Part shown: in pieces, positions 6,446 to 13,007 of the stretch
How positions within the stretch are numbered: the stretch's first letter is position 1
Layout of the letters: each line of letters opens with the position of its first letter
Assembly (NCBI GenBank): GCA_900556845.1
Contig: USQO01000060.1
Location: forward strand, 1-13,007
Source: an uncultured Bacteroides sp.
GTDB lineage: Bacteria > Bacteroidota > Bacteroidia > Bacteroidales > Bacteroidaceae
Direction: 5' to 3'
DNA length: 13,007 bases
The notes under the pieces: model-generated
The model's database searches: none
What the model was told of the DNA's origin: nothing
What the model saw: the letters and a program-made list of their open reading frames with translations, nothing else
Position numbers and translations under genes: made by a program

Positions 6446-8059
6446 ATGAAAAACATAAAAGCTCTCCTTGTAGGGTGTGCTTTGCTTGGGGGAATAGGTT
6501 CCTTCCAGGCAATGGCGCAGAGCTGTGGTAATGACAGCATTTATAACTTGCCTTATAAAGATACTTATGTAAAAGAACCGTTGGTAGCCGAAAATGCGTA
6601 TCGTATAGCCAAGCCCCGCTATCTTACACCTAAAAGTTTTGAGGAAGCACAGCAGATTTTACCTGCTCCTATTTGGGCGGGTCATGCCGACGAGTTGGCC
6701 ATGTATTGGCGTGCATGGGAGATTGCAGTAGGAAATATTCATAACCCGCAACCCGCTTCTGGTTTTGTCGCTCCGTTTATCGATACGGCATACAATGGCA
6801 ATATATTTATGTGGGACTCGTCTTTTATTCTGATGTTTGCCCGTTATGGTGCCCGTTTCTTTCCGTTCCAGAATACGCTGGATAACTTTTATGCCAAGCA
6901 GCATCCTGATGGCTTTATCTGTCGTGAAATTAAAGCTGATGGGGCAGACTGTTTTGAACGTTATGATCCGGTAAGTACCGGTCCTAACCTGATGCCTTGG
7001 TGCGAAATGGTTTATTATCATCAGTTTGGCGATACAGAACGTCTGCATAAGATATTCCCGGTATTGTGCGCTTATTACAAGTGGCTTCGCTTGAACCGTA
7101 CATGGCGTAATGGTATGTATTGGTCGAGCGGCTGGGGTACCGGAATGGATAATATGCCCCGTGTTGAGTCGAAGTACAATCCTATTTTCAGTCATGGCCA
7201 CATGATTTGGCTGGACACTAACTTGCAGCAGCTTTTTACGGCAAACCTTTTGCTTGAAATGGGATTTTATTTGGAACGCTGGCAGGAAATCGAGGAACTT
7301 GAAGATGAGATTCAGGTACTTAAAAAATATATCCGCGAAAATCTGTGGGATGAGGAAACAGGTTTCCTTTATGATCAGTATGCTGATGGCTCTTTGGCTA
7401 AGACGAAGGGGATAGGTGCTTATTGGGCACTTTTTACCGATGTGCTTGACGATGCTCAGACCAAACGTCTAGTGAGTGAGTTGGAAAATCCTGCTACTTT
7501 TAACCGTAAATTCCGTGTTCCATCTTTGTCTGCTGATAATCCGCGTTATAAGGCGAATGGACGTTATTGGCAGGGAGGAATCTGGCCTGGTACTAATTAC
7601 ATGGTAATGAACGGATTGGTAAAGAAGGGATACCGTCAATTGGCACGCGAAATTGCTTTGAGTCATTTTGACCAGGTTTTCCAGGTATATAAGAACACAG
7701 GAACTTTTTGGGAGTATTATGCACCCGAAGCTGCCGAACCTGGATTTATGGCGCGTAAGGAATTTATTGGATGGACCGGACTGGCACCTATTGCTGAGCT
7801 GATAGAGTATATTATCGGTATTCGGGGGGATTATGCCGAACGTCGTATCATTTGGGATATGAACCTTACGGAAGAAAACGGTATCGAACGCTATCCGTTC
7901 GGACCTGATGGCATGATTACGATGAAAGCGGAACGACGTCGTTCGGCTGCAGACCGTCCGAAGATTACAGTAGAGTCAAATATACCTTTCGAACTGGTTA
8001 TTCTTTATGGTGATCAGGAAATGAAGGTTCAGGTGAAAGAAGGAAAAAATAATTTTTAA
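6446..8059 (+). CDS. GH63-like (alpha/alpha)6-barrel exo-glycosidase
   Basis: This 537-residue protein has a signal peptide (cleavage near AMA-Q25) and would act in the periplasm. It resembles the GH63 and mannosylglycerate-hydrolase-type clan of inverting alpha-glycosidases. Visible landmarks are FMWDSSF (121-127), SGWGTGMDNMPR (228-239), WQGGIWPGTNY (375-385, compare the WRGPVWPPINY type) and FWEYYAPE (421-428). By family analogy Asp235 is the likely general acid and Glu423 the general base. Family members cleave terminal alpha-glucose (glucosidase I, YgjK-like) or alpha-mannosyl groups (mannosylglycerate hydrolase), so the sugar removed is uncertain. The neighbouring GH125 mannosidase, 11 bp downstream, favours a mannose- or glucose-capped mannoside. 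A trehalase-like GH37 assignment is less likely. The gene is intact. Confidence 0.78.
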   Translation: MKNIKALLVGCALLGGIGSFQAMAQSCGNDSIYNLPYKDTYVKEPLVAENAYRIAKPRYLTPKSFEEAQQILPAPIWAGHADELAMYWRAWEIAVGNIHNPQPASGFVAPFIDTAYNGNIFMWDSSFILMFARYGARFFPFQNTLDNFYAKQHPDGFICREIKADGADCFERYDPVSTGPNLMPWCEMVYYHQFGDTERLHKIFPVLCAYYKWLRLNRTWRNGMYWSSGWGTGMDNMPRVESKYNPIFSHGHMIWLDTNLQQLFTANLLLEMGFYLERWQEIEELEDEIQVLKKYIRENLWDEETGFLYDQYADGSLAKTKGIGAYWALFTDVLDDAQTKRLVSELENPATFNRKFRVPSLSADNPRYKANGRYWQGGIWPGTNYMVMNGLVKKGYRQLAREIALSHFDQVFQVYKNTGTFWEYYAPEAAEPGFMARKEFIGWTGLAPIAELIEYIIGIRGDYAERRIIWDMNLTEENGIERYPFGPDGMITMKAERRRSAADRPKITVESNIPFELVILYGDQEMKVQVKEGKNNF

Positions 8060-8070
8060 AGATAAATACT

Positions 8071-9495
8071 ATGAAAAGAAATCAGTGGATTACGGTTCCT
8101 GCTTTGGCACTGTTGTTGATGGGAGCCGGAAGTGTGCATGCTTATGCGCAGCAAAATTTTGAGTCGAAGCGTCCTGCAATCGAAAAACGCCATTTCAGTT
8201 CGAAGGCTGTAGAGCAACTGATTGCTGAGGTTAAGGATGCTATAGCCGACCCGAAGTTGAAATGGATGTTCGAAAATTGCTATCCCAATACATTGGATAC
8301 TACAGTAAAGTTTCAGATGAAGGGTAAAAAACCTGATACATTTGTGATTACAGGTGATATCGAAGCCATGTGGTTACGCGACTCATCGGCACAAGTGTGG
8401 CCTTATTTGCAGCTACTCAAGCAAGATAAAGAATTGCAGTTGCTGGTAGCAGGTTTGATTAACCGTCAGGCACAGTGTATTCTGTTAGACCCGTACGCTA
8501 ATGCTTTTAACGATGGTCCGAAGGGAAGTTATTGGGAAACAGACAATACCCAGCACATGATTAAGGAATTGCATGAGCGTAAATGGGAGATTGATTCACT
8601 TTGTTATCCAATCCGTGTAGCTTATTATTACTGGTTGCTTACTGGTGATACTTCTGTTTTCGATGCAGACTGGCATAAAGCAATGCAGTTGGTTGTCAAG
8701 ACCTTTAAAGAGCAGCAGCGTAAGGATGGATTGGGCCCGTACAGCTTTACGAGAGATTGTGACCGTCCTACGGATTCTCAGATAAATGGTGGGTTTGGAG
8801 CACCGGTGAAACCTGTGGGACTGATTGTTTCCGCTTTCCGTCCTTCTGATGATGCTACGCAATATGGATTCCTTATTCCTTCGAATATGTTTGCTGTCGT
8901 ATCATTGCGCCAATTGGCTGAAATTGAAAATAAAGTTTACGGTAATGCTAATTTTGCAGGACAGTGTCTTGAACTGGCTTCCGAAGTAGATGAAGCTATT
9001 CAGAAATATGGGGTTGTAAATCATCCGGTAGCGGGAAAGATTTACGCATTCGAGGTAGATGGTTTCGGTAACAGTTTGTGTATGGACGATGCCAATGTGC
9101 CGAGCTTGCTGGGAGCTCCTTATCTGGGCTACTGCAAAGCTGATGATTCGCTGTATCAAAATACCCGTAAGTTTGTTTGGAGCGACAATAATCCTTATTT
9201 CTTTAAGGGAAAGGCTGGTGAAGGAATCGGTGGTCCGCACGTTGGTTTGGATTATGCATGGCCTATGAGTATTATTATGAAAGGTCTGACTACTGGAGAT
9301 GTTGCAGAACTGAAAGAGTGTCTTACATTATTGCGCAATACGGATGGTGATACCGGTTTTATGCATGAATCTTTCCACGTAGATAATCCTGCTAAGTTTA
9401 CGCGTTCCTGGTTTGCTTGGACCAATACTTTGTTTGGTGAATTGATTGTCAAGATTTATCACGAACATCCGGAATTGTTGAAAACTGAATTTTAA
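8071..9495 (+). CDS. GH125 exo-alpha-1,6-mannosidase
   Basis: This 474-residue protein has a signal peptide (cleavage near AYA-Q27) and belongs to family GH125 (formerly DUF1237), metal-independent inverting enzymes that release mannose from non-reducing alpha-1,6-linked ends. The motifs ITGDIEAMWLRDSSAQVWPY (93-112), YWETDNTQ, FTRDCDRPTDSQINGGFG and FRPSDDATQYGFLIPSN are typical. From memory, the Clostridium perfringens enzyme uses Asp220 as acid and Glu393 as base. Here Asp260 (FRPSD) and Glu433 (MHESF) sit at the same spacing, offset by 40, so both catalytic residues appear present. GH125 enzymes occur in Bacteroides loci for yeast mannan and host N-glycans. This gene is the firmest clue that the target glycan contains alpha-1,6-mannose. 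The next gene, a sugar kinase, begins 14 bp later. Confidence 0.93.
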   Translation: MKRNQWITVPALALLLMGAGSVHAYAQQNFESKRPAIEKRHFSSKAVEQLIAEVKDAIADPKLKWMFENCYPNTLDTTVKFQMKGKKPDTFVITGDIEAMWLRDSSAQVWPYLQLLKQDKELQLLVAGLINRQAQCILLDPYANAFNDGPKGSYWETDNTQHMIKELHERKWEIDSLCYPIRVAYYYWLLTGDTSVFDADWHKAMQLVVKTFKEQQRKDGLGPYSFTRDCDRPTDSQINGGFGAPVKPVGLIVSAFRPSDDATQYGFLIPSNMFAVVSLRQLAEIENKVYGNANFAGQCLELASEVDEAIQKYGVVNHPVAGKIYAFEVDGFGNSLCMDDANVPSLLGAPYLGYCKADDSLYQNTRKFVWSDNNPYFFKGKAGEGIGGPHVGLDYAWPMSIIMKGLTTGDVAELKECLTLLRNTDGDTGFMHESFHVDNPAKFTRSWFAWTNTLFGELIVKIYHEHPELLKTEF

Positions 9496-9509
9496 AGGAT
9501 GGACTGTTT

Positions 9510-10463
9510 ATGAAGGAATATGTATTGGCATTAGACCTGGGAGGGACCAACTCCGTTTTAGGGTTGGTAGACCGTGAAGGAAATATTCTGGAAGTATCTT
9601 CTTTTCGTACCCAAGATTATCCGCAAATAGAGGCGTATGTAGAACGGTGCGCAGCTGAGGCTTTTGCATTGATAGAGCGTGCCGGAGGACGGGAACATAT
9701 TCGTGCTTTTGGTATCGGTGCTCCTGATGTAAATTACTGGCAGCGTACCATCGAAAATGCAACGAATCTGCCTTGGAAAGGTATTGTTCCATTAGCAAGT
9801 TTGCTGGAGGAGGCTTTGTCTCTTCCGGTCCGTATTACCAATGATGCCAAGGCTGCGGCTTTGGGAGAGATGTTGTACGGAGCAGCTCGTGGCATGAAAG
9901 ACTTTATAATGATTACGCTGGGTACAGGAGTAGGAAGTGGTATTGTTGTCAATGGACAATTGGTATATGGGAAGCGTAGTTTTGCCGGTGAATTAGGGCA
10001 TACTTCTATTCGTCCGGAGAATGGTCGTCTTTGTCCATGTGGCAGAAGAGGCTGTCTTGAAGCTTATTGTTCGGCTACTGGTGTTGCCCGTACTGCAGTT
10101 GAATTACTTCAGCAGACGGATACCCCTAGTTTGCTTCGGAGTTATCCGGTTGCTGAATTAACATCGCGTGATGTGTATACTGCTGCTTGTCAGGGGGATG
10201 AATTGGCTAATGAAGTGTTCCGGTTTACGGGCGAATTGCTGGGAGAAAGTTTGGCTAATTTTGCTACATTCTCTGATCCGGAGGCCTTTATACTTTTTGG
10301 TGGCTTGTCGAAAGCTGGCGATTTGCTGATGAAACCTTTGAAAGAGGCATACGACCGTAACGTATTCGAAAACTATCGGGATACGGCACAGATTTTGGTG
10401 TCTGGTTTGAAGGATGCTGATGCTGCTATTCTGGGTGCTGCAGCCTTGGCATGGTTAGATTAA
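9510..10463 (+). CDS. ROK-family sugar kinase (hexokinase/mannokinase type)
   Basis: This 317-residue protein without a signal peptide would phosphorylate a hexose in the cytoplasm using ATP. The phosphate-binding loop DLGGTN is at 9-14. The catalytic Asp112 lies in TNDAKAAALGE, with a second nucleotide-binding stretch LGTGVGSGI (137-145). GELGH (160-164) contacts sugar and metal, and His164 with Cys175, Cys177 and Cys182 (CPCGRRGC) forms the usual ROK zinc site. There is no N-terminal helix-turn-helix, so it is a kinase rather than a ROK repressor. An AAAGGA at 9494-9499, overlapping the upstream stop codon, is a rare Shine-Dalgarno-like site and supports the ATG at 9510. Placement after the mannosidase suggests mannose or glucose as substrate. 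The exact sugar specificity cannot be read. Confidence 0.92.
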   Translation: MKEYVLALDLGGTNSVLGLVDREGNILEVSSFRTQDYPQIEAYVERCAAEAFALIERAGGREHIRAFGIGAPDVNYWQRTIENATNLPWKGIVPLASLLEEALSLPVRITNDAKAAALGEMLYGAARGMKDFIMITLGTGVGSGIVVNGQLVYGKRSFAGELGHTSIRPENGRLCPCGRRGCLEAYCSATGVARTAVELLQQTDTPSLLRSYPVAELTSRDVYTAACQGDELANEVFRFTGELLGESLANFATFSDPEAFILFGGLSKAGDLLMKPLKEAYDRNVFENYRDTAQILVSGLKDADAAILGAAALAWLD

Positions 10464-10480
10464 TTTATAAATAAATCAAT

Positions 10481-11344
10481 ATGAAAAAAACATTGTTTTC
10501 TATTGCAGCTGGAGTAAGTGCTTTGTTTTGGGCTGCATCGTGTTCGGAACCTGTAAAAACTGAACTGAATTGGGCGACATTTAATGTTCGTTATGATAAT
10601 CCGGGAGATAGCTTGAATAACTGGAAATATCGTAAGGACCGTGTGGCTGCTTTTGTGAAAGAGCAGAAGTTGGATATTGTTGGTATGCAGGAAGTTTTGC
10701 ATAATCAGTTAGAGGATTTGAAAGAGCGTCTGCCGGAATATGCCGAAGTTGGTGTAGGACGTGAAGATGGCAAGACACAGGGTGAGTATTCTCCGCTGTT
10801 TTTCCGTAAAGACCGTTTTGAATTGCTCGACAGCAATACATTCTGGCTTTCACAGTATCCCGACAGTGTAGGCTTTATTGGTTGGGATGGTGCTTGCTGT
10901 CGTATTGCAACCTGGGCTAAATTGCGTGACCGTCAGAGCGGAAAGGTGTTTATGGCTGTTAATACACACTTTGATCATGTAGGAACACAGGCCCGTACAC
11001 AGAGTGCATTGCTGATTATCGAAAAAATTAAAGAAATTGTAGGTGACCAACCTGCAGTTCTTACAGGTGACTTTAATGTTTCCGATCAGTGGGATGCTTA
11101 TAAAACCATAACCTCGAATGCTTTTGTTTTGAAAGATACCTATAAAATGGCTCCGAAGGTAGAAGGAGTTAATTATACATTCCATGATTTTGGCAAGCTT
11201 CCTATGGCAGAACGTGAAAAGATTGATTTTATTTTTGTTACTCCGCAGATAGAAGTAAGAGAAGCTTTTATTCCAGTAGAGGGTAATGATTCAATCGGCT
11301 TTTTATCTGACCATAATCCTCAGGTTGCCAAGATTGCTTTTTAA
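10481..11344 (+). CDS. EEP-fold metal-dependent phosphodiesterase/phosphatase lipoprotein
   Basis: This 287-residue protein belongs to the endonuclease/exonuclease/phosphatase fold. The signal peptide ends in WAASC, so Cys21 is probably lipidated, and the following SEPV lacks an obvious surface-export signal, suggesting a periplasm-facing anchor. The catalytic set is complete: Asn35 (FNVRYDN), Glu71 (GMQEV), His163 and Asp165 (NTHFDH), Asp197 and Asn199 (TGDFN), Asp249 (KIDFIF), and Asp277 and His278 (SDH). The family includes DNase I, sphingomyelinases and inositol phosphatases. Automatic labels often say endonuclease, but a secreted lipoprotein in a glycan operon more likely cleaves a phosphodiester or phosphate ester on a glycan or glycolipid. 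It follows the kinase by 17 bp. The true substrate is unknown. Confidence 0.88.
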   Translation: MKKTLFSIAAGVSALFWAASCSEPVKTELNWATFNVRYDNPGDSLNNWKYRKDRVAAFVKEQKLDIVGMQEVLHNQLEDLKERLPEYAEVGVGREDGKTQGEYSPLFFRKDRFELLDSNTFWLSQYPDSVGFIGWDGACCRIATWAKLRDRQSGKVFMAVNTHFDHVGTQARTQSALLIIEKIKEIVGDQPAVLTGDFNVSDQWDAYKTITSNAFVLKDTYKMAPKVEGVNYTFHDFGKLPMAEREKIDFIFVTPQIEVREAFIPVEGNDSIGFLSDHNPQVAKIAF

Positions 11345-11378
11345 GTAACGTAAGTTGTTTGTCTAAATCAGTTATTTT

Positions 11379-12794
11379 ATGATGAAAAATAGATTATTAT
11401 TACTTTCACTTACTGGTTTATCTGCTCTTGCTGGATGGGCGGATAAACCGGTTAATTTTGTTCTTATCAACTTGGATGATGCGGGCTTTGGTGATTTCTC
11501 GTGTAATGGTGCATACGGGTACACAACTCCTCATATCGATCAACTGGCTGCACAGGGAGTTCGTTTTACGCATTTTTTGGCAGCACAACCTATCAGCGGG
11601 GCATCGCGTGCTGGATTACTTACAGGTTGCTATCCTAACCGTATTGGCTTTGCCGGTGCTTCGGGACCGGATGCCGATTATGGTATTCATTCCGATGAGA
11701 TGACTATGGGAGAATTACTTAAGCAGAAAGGTTATCAGACGGCTATTTTCGGTAAATGGCATTTGGGGTGCAGGGAACAGTTTTTGCCTTTGCAGAATGG
11801 TTTCGATGAATATTACGGACTTCCATACTCTAATGATATGTGGCCTAACCATCCTTTGCAGGGAACGGTCTTTAATTTCCCAGATTTGCCTACTTATGAC
11901 GGTAATAAGGTTGTGGGTTATAATACTGATCAGTCACAGTTTACGACTGATTATACCAATCGTTCTGTGGAATTTATCCGTAAAAATAAAAATAAGCCAT
12001 TTTTCTTGTATCTGGCACACTCTATGCCGCATGTGCCGCTTGCTGTTTCAGATAAGTTCAAAGGAAAAAGTGAGCAAGGCTTGTATGGTGATGTTATGAT
12101 GGAACTGGACTGGAGTGTAGGACAGATAATGAGTACATTACGCGAGTTGGGACTGGAAGAAAATACGCTTGTTATTCTTACATCTGACAATGGCCCTTGG
12201 ATTGCCTATGGTAATCATGCGGGTTCTACCGGGGGGTTGCGTGAAGCTAAGGCTACAACGTTTGACGGTGGTAACCGGATACCTTGTATTATGTACTGGA
12301 AAGGGCATACAATACCTGGAAGTACTTGTAACAAGCTGGCATCGAACATTGATATTTTTCCGACTTTTGCAGAATTAAGTGGTGCACCGCTGCCTAAACA
12401 TAAAATAGACGGAGTAAGTATTCGCTCGTTGATAGAAGGAGTTGAAGGTGCTAATCCACGGGAGAATTTTGTATATTATTACAATAAGAATGATCTGGAA
12501 GCGGTAACTGATGGTGAGTTTAAACTCATTCTTCCACATAAATATTTATCTTATGGCACACATGTACCGGGAAATGATGGTCAACCTGGTAATATGGGGC
12601 CGATAGAAATCCGAAAGTGTGAGTTGTATGACTTACGCCGTGATCCGGGTGAGCGTTATGATGTTTTTACGCTTTATCCAGAAAGGGCTGCTAAGTTATT
12701 AAAAGTAGCCGAAGAAATGCGTAAGGATTTGGGAGATAATCTGACTCGTGTTCAAGGTACAGGACACCGTGAGTTAGGTTGGGTAAAGAAATAA
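11379..12794 (+). CDS. Serine-type formylglycine sulfatase (S1 family)
   Basis: This 471-residue secreted sulfatase (signal peptide to about Ala21) would remove sulfate esters from a glycan in the periplasm. Its maturation motif is SGASR (73-77), fitting C/S-x-P/A-S-R with serine as the residue to be oxidised to formylglycine. An anaerobic sulfatase-maturating enzyme encoded elsewhere is therefore required. Other active-site parts are NLDDAGFGD (31-39; metal Asp33 and Asp34), GKWHLG (125-130; Lys126, His128), AHSMPH (His214), TSDNG (Asp270, Asn271) and KATTFDGG (Lys291, with Asp where Glu is common). It closes the operon, 34 bp after the EEP gene. An alternative ATG lies one codon downstream. 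The sulfated position and sugar cannot be assigned from motifs alone. The reading frame is intact. Confidence 0.93.
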   Translation: MMKNRLLLLSLTGLSALAGWADKPVNFVLINLDDAGFGDFSCNGAYGYTTPHIDQLAAQGVRFTHFLAAQPISGASRAGLLTGCYPNRIGFAGASGPDADYGIHSDEMTMGELLKQKGYQTAIFGKWHLGCREQFLPLQNGFDEYYGLPYSNDMWPNHPLQGTVFNFPDLPTYDGNKVVGYNTDQSQFTTDYTNRSVEFIRKNKNKPFFLYLAHSMPHVPLAVSDKFKGKSEQGLYGDVMMELDWSVGQIMSTLRELGLEENTLVILTSDNGPWIAYGNHAGSTGGLREAKATTFDGGNRIPCIMYWKGHTIPGSTCNKLASNIDIFPTFAELSGAPLPKHKIDGVSIRSLIEGVEGANPRENFVYYYNKNDLEAVTDGEFKLILPHKYLSYGTHVPGNDGQPGNMGPIEIRKCELYDLRRDPGERYDVFTLYPERAAKLLKVAEEMRKDLGDNLTRVQGTGHRELGWVKK

Positions 12795-12801
12795 TTATTC
12801 C

Positions 12802-12819
12802 TTTAATCTTTTGATTAAA
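12802..12819. repeat. A/T-rich hairpin after the sulfatase gene
   Basis: TTTAATC (12802-12808) and GATTAAA (12813-12819) are perfect reverse complements around a TTTT loop. The stem is A/T-rich and weak, and lies between the sulfatase stop codon and the main terminator. It may help 3'-end processing or mRNA stability, or may be incidental. Confidence 0.35.
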
Positions 12820-12829
12820 AGAAAATGAT

Positions 12830-12873
12830 AAAAATCTGCCATGGCTAAGATTGGGCTGTGGCAGATTTTTTTT
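12830..12873 (+). terminator. Intrinsic terminator of the enzyme operon
   Basis: AAAAATCTGCCA (12830-12841) pairs perfectly with TGGCAGATTTTT (12859-12870). Inner wobble pairs and a G-C pair tighten it to an 11-nt loop, and the T-run continues to 12873. The A-tract on the upstream arm mirrors the T-tract, so the hairpin could also stop transcription coming from the other side. It lies 36 bp after the sulfatase stop codon and marks the end of the transcription unit. Confidence 0.88.
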
Positions 12874-12978
12874 GTAGTGTCGGGATACTTCTTTCGGCGA
12901 TTGATTGGAAAATATGTGTAAGTGAGGAGACTTGTTTTGTTATTCGTGCTTGGTGACTTAATACAGATTTACTTCACA

Positions 12979-13007
12979 CCATTTTAACAAAAACAAGAGT
13001 AAAATGG
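12979..13007. repeat. Inverted repeat at the right edge of the window
   Basis: CCATTTTA (12979-12986) and TAAAATGG (13000-13007) are exact reverse complements with a 13-bp spacer, and the second arm ends on the last base. The repeat may continue beyond the edge. It could be an operator for a neighbouring gene or the point where assembly stopped. The stretch 12874-12978 before it shows no gene, RNA or clear promoter. Confidence 0.35.

Noticed and set aside
1..13007. CRISPR array, tRNA, rRNA, integrase or insertion sequence
   Set aside because: Reading the non-coding gaps showed no regularly spaced repeats, no tRNA-like cloverleaf and no transposase or recombinase gene.

Overview
The window comes from a member of the Bacteroidota, most likely a gut-type Bacteroides, Phocaeicola or close relative. 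Three things point there: an adjacent SusC/SusD pair, promoters of the Bacteroidota TAnnTTTG type, and start codons mostly preceded by A/T-rich sequence rather than strong Shine-Dalgarno sites. I could not identify the species. The first 22 bases are not genomic: they match the 3' end of the Nextera/Tn5 tagmentation adapter, so base 1 is the raw end of an assembled contig.

Layout. After the adapter, 24-80 may hold the last 18 codons of a cut-off upstream gene. A leader with a promoter candidate and a small hairpin (124-174) precedes susC-like (220-3390) and susD-like (3418-5049). A 228-bp gap (5050-5277) then holds a long-loop, terminator-like hairpin, a second inverted repeat and a second promoter. 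This promoter opens a tightly packed run of six same-strand genes with gaps of 11-34 bp: an alkaline phosphatase, a GH63-like glycosidase, a GH125 exo-alpha-1,6-mannosidase, a ROK sugar kinase, a lipoprotein of the endonuclease/exonuclease/phosphatase (EEP) fold, and a serine-type sulfatase. A strong intrinsic terminator (12830-12873) closes the locus. No gene was found in the last 134 bp.

How it may work (inference). This is a polysaccharide utilisation locus (PUL). SusC/SusD would bind and import a glycan fragment across the outer membrane. In the periplasm a phosphomonoesterase, a phosphodiesterase-like EEP protein and a sulfatase would strip charged groups, while two exo-glycosidases remove terminal sugars, one of them alpha-1,6-mannose. 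The ROK kinase, which has no signal peptide, would phosphorylate the released hexose in the cytoplasm. The best substrate guess is a phosphorylated and/or sulfated alpha-mannose glycan, such as fungal or host mannose-rich glycans, GPI-type glycans or actinobacterial mannolipids. The sequence does not decide between these. No endo-acting enzyme, extra surface glycan-binding protein or regulator is present, so the locus is probably incomplete at the contig edge.

The susC body and susD favour C-ending codons, while the enzyme genes are more A/T-ending. This fits separate, high-level expression of the transporter pair.
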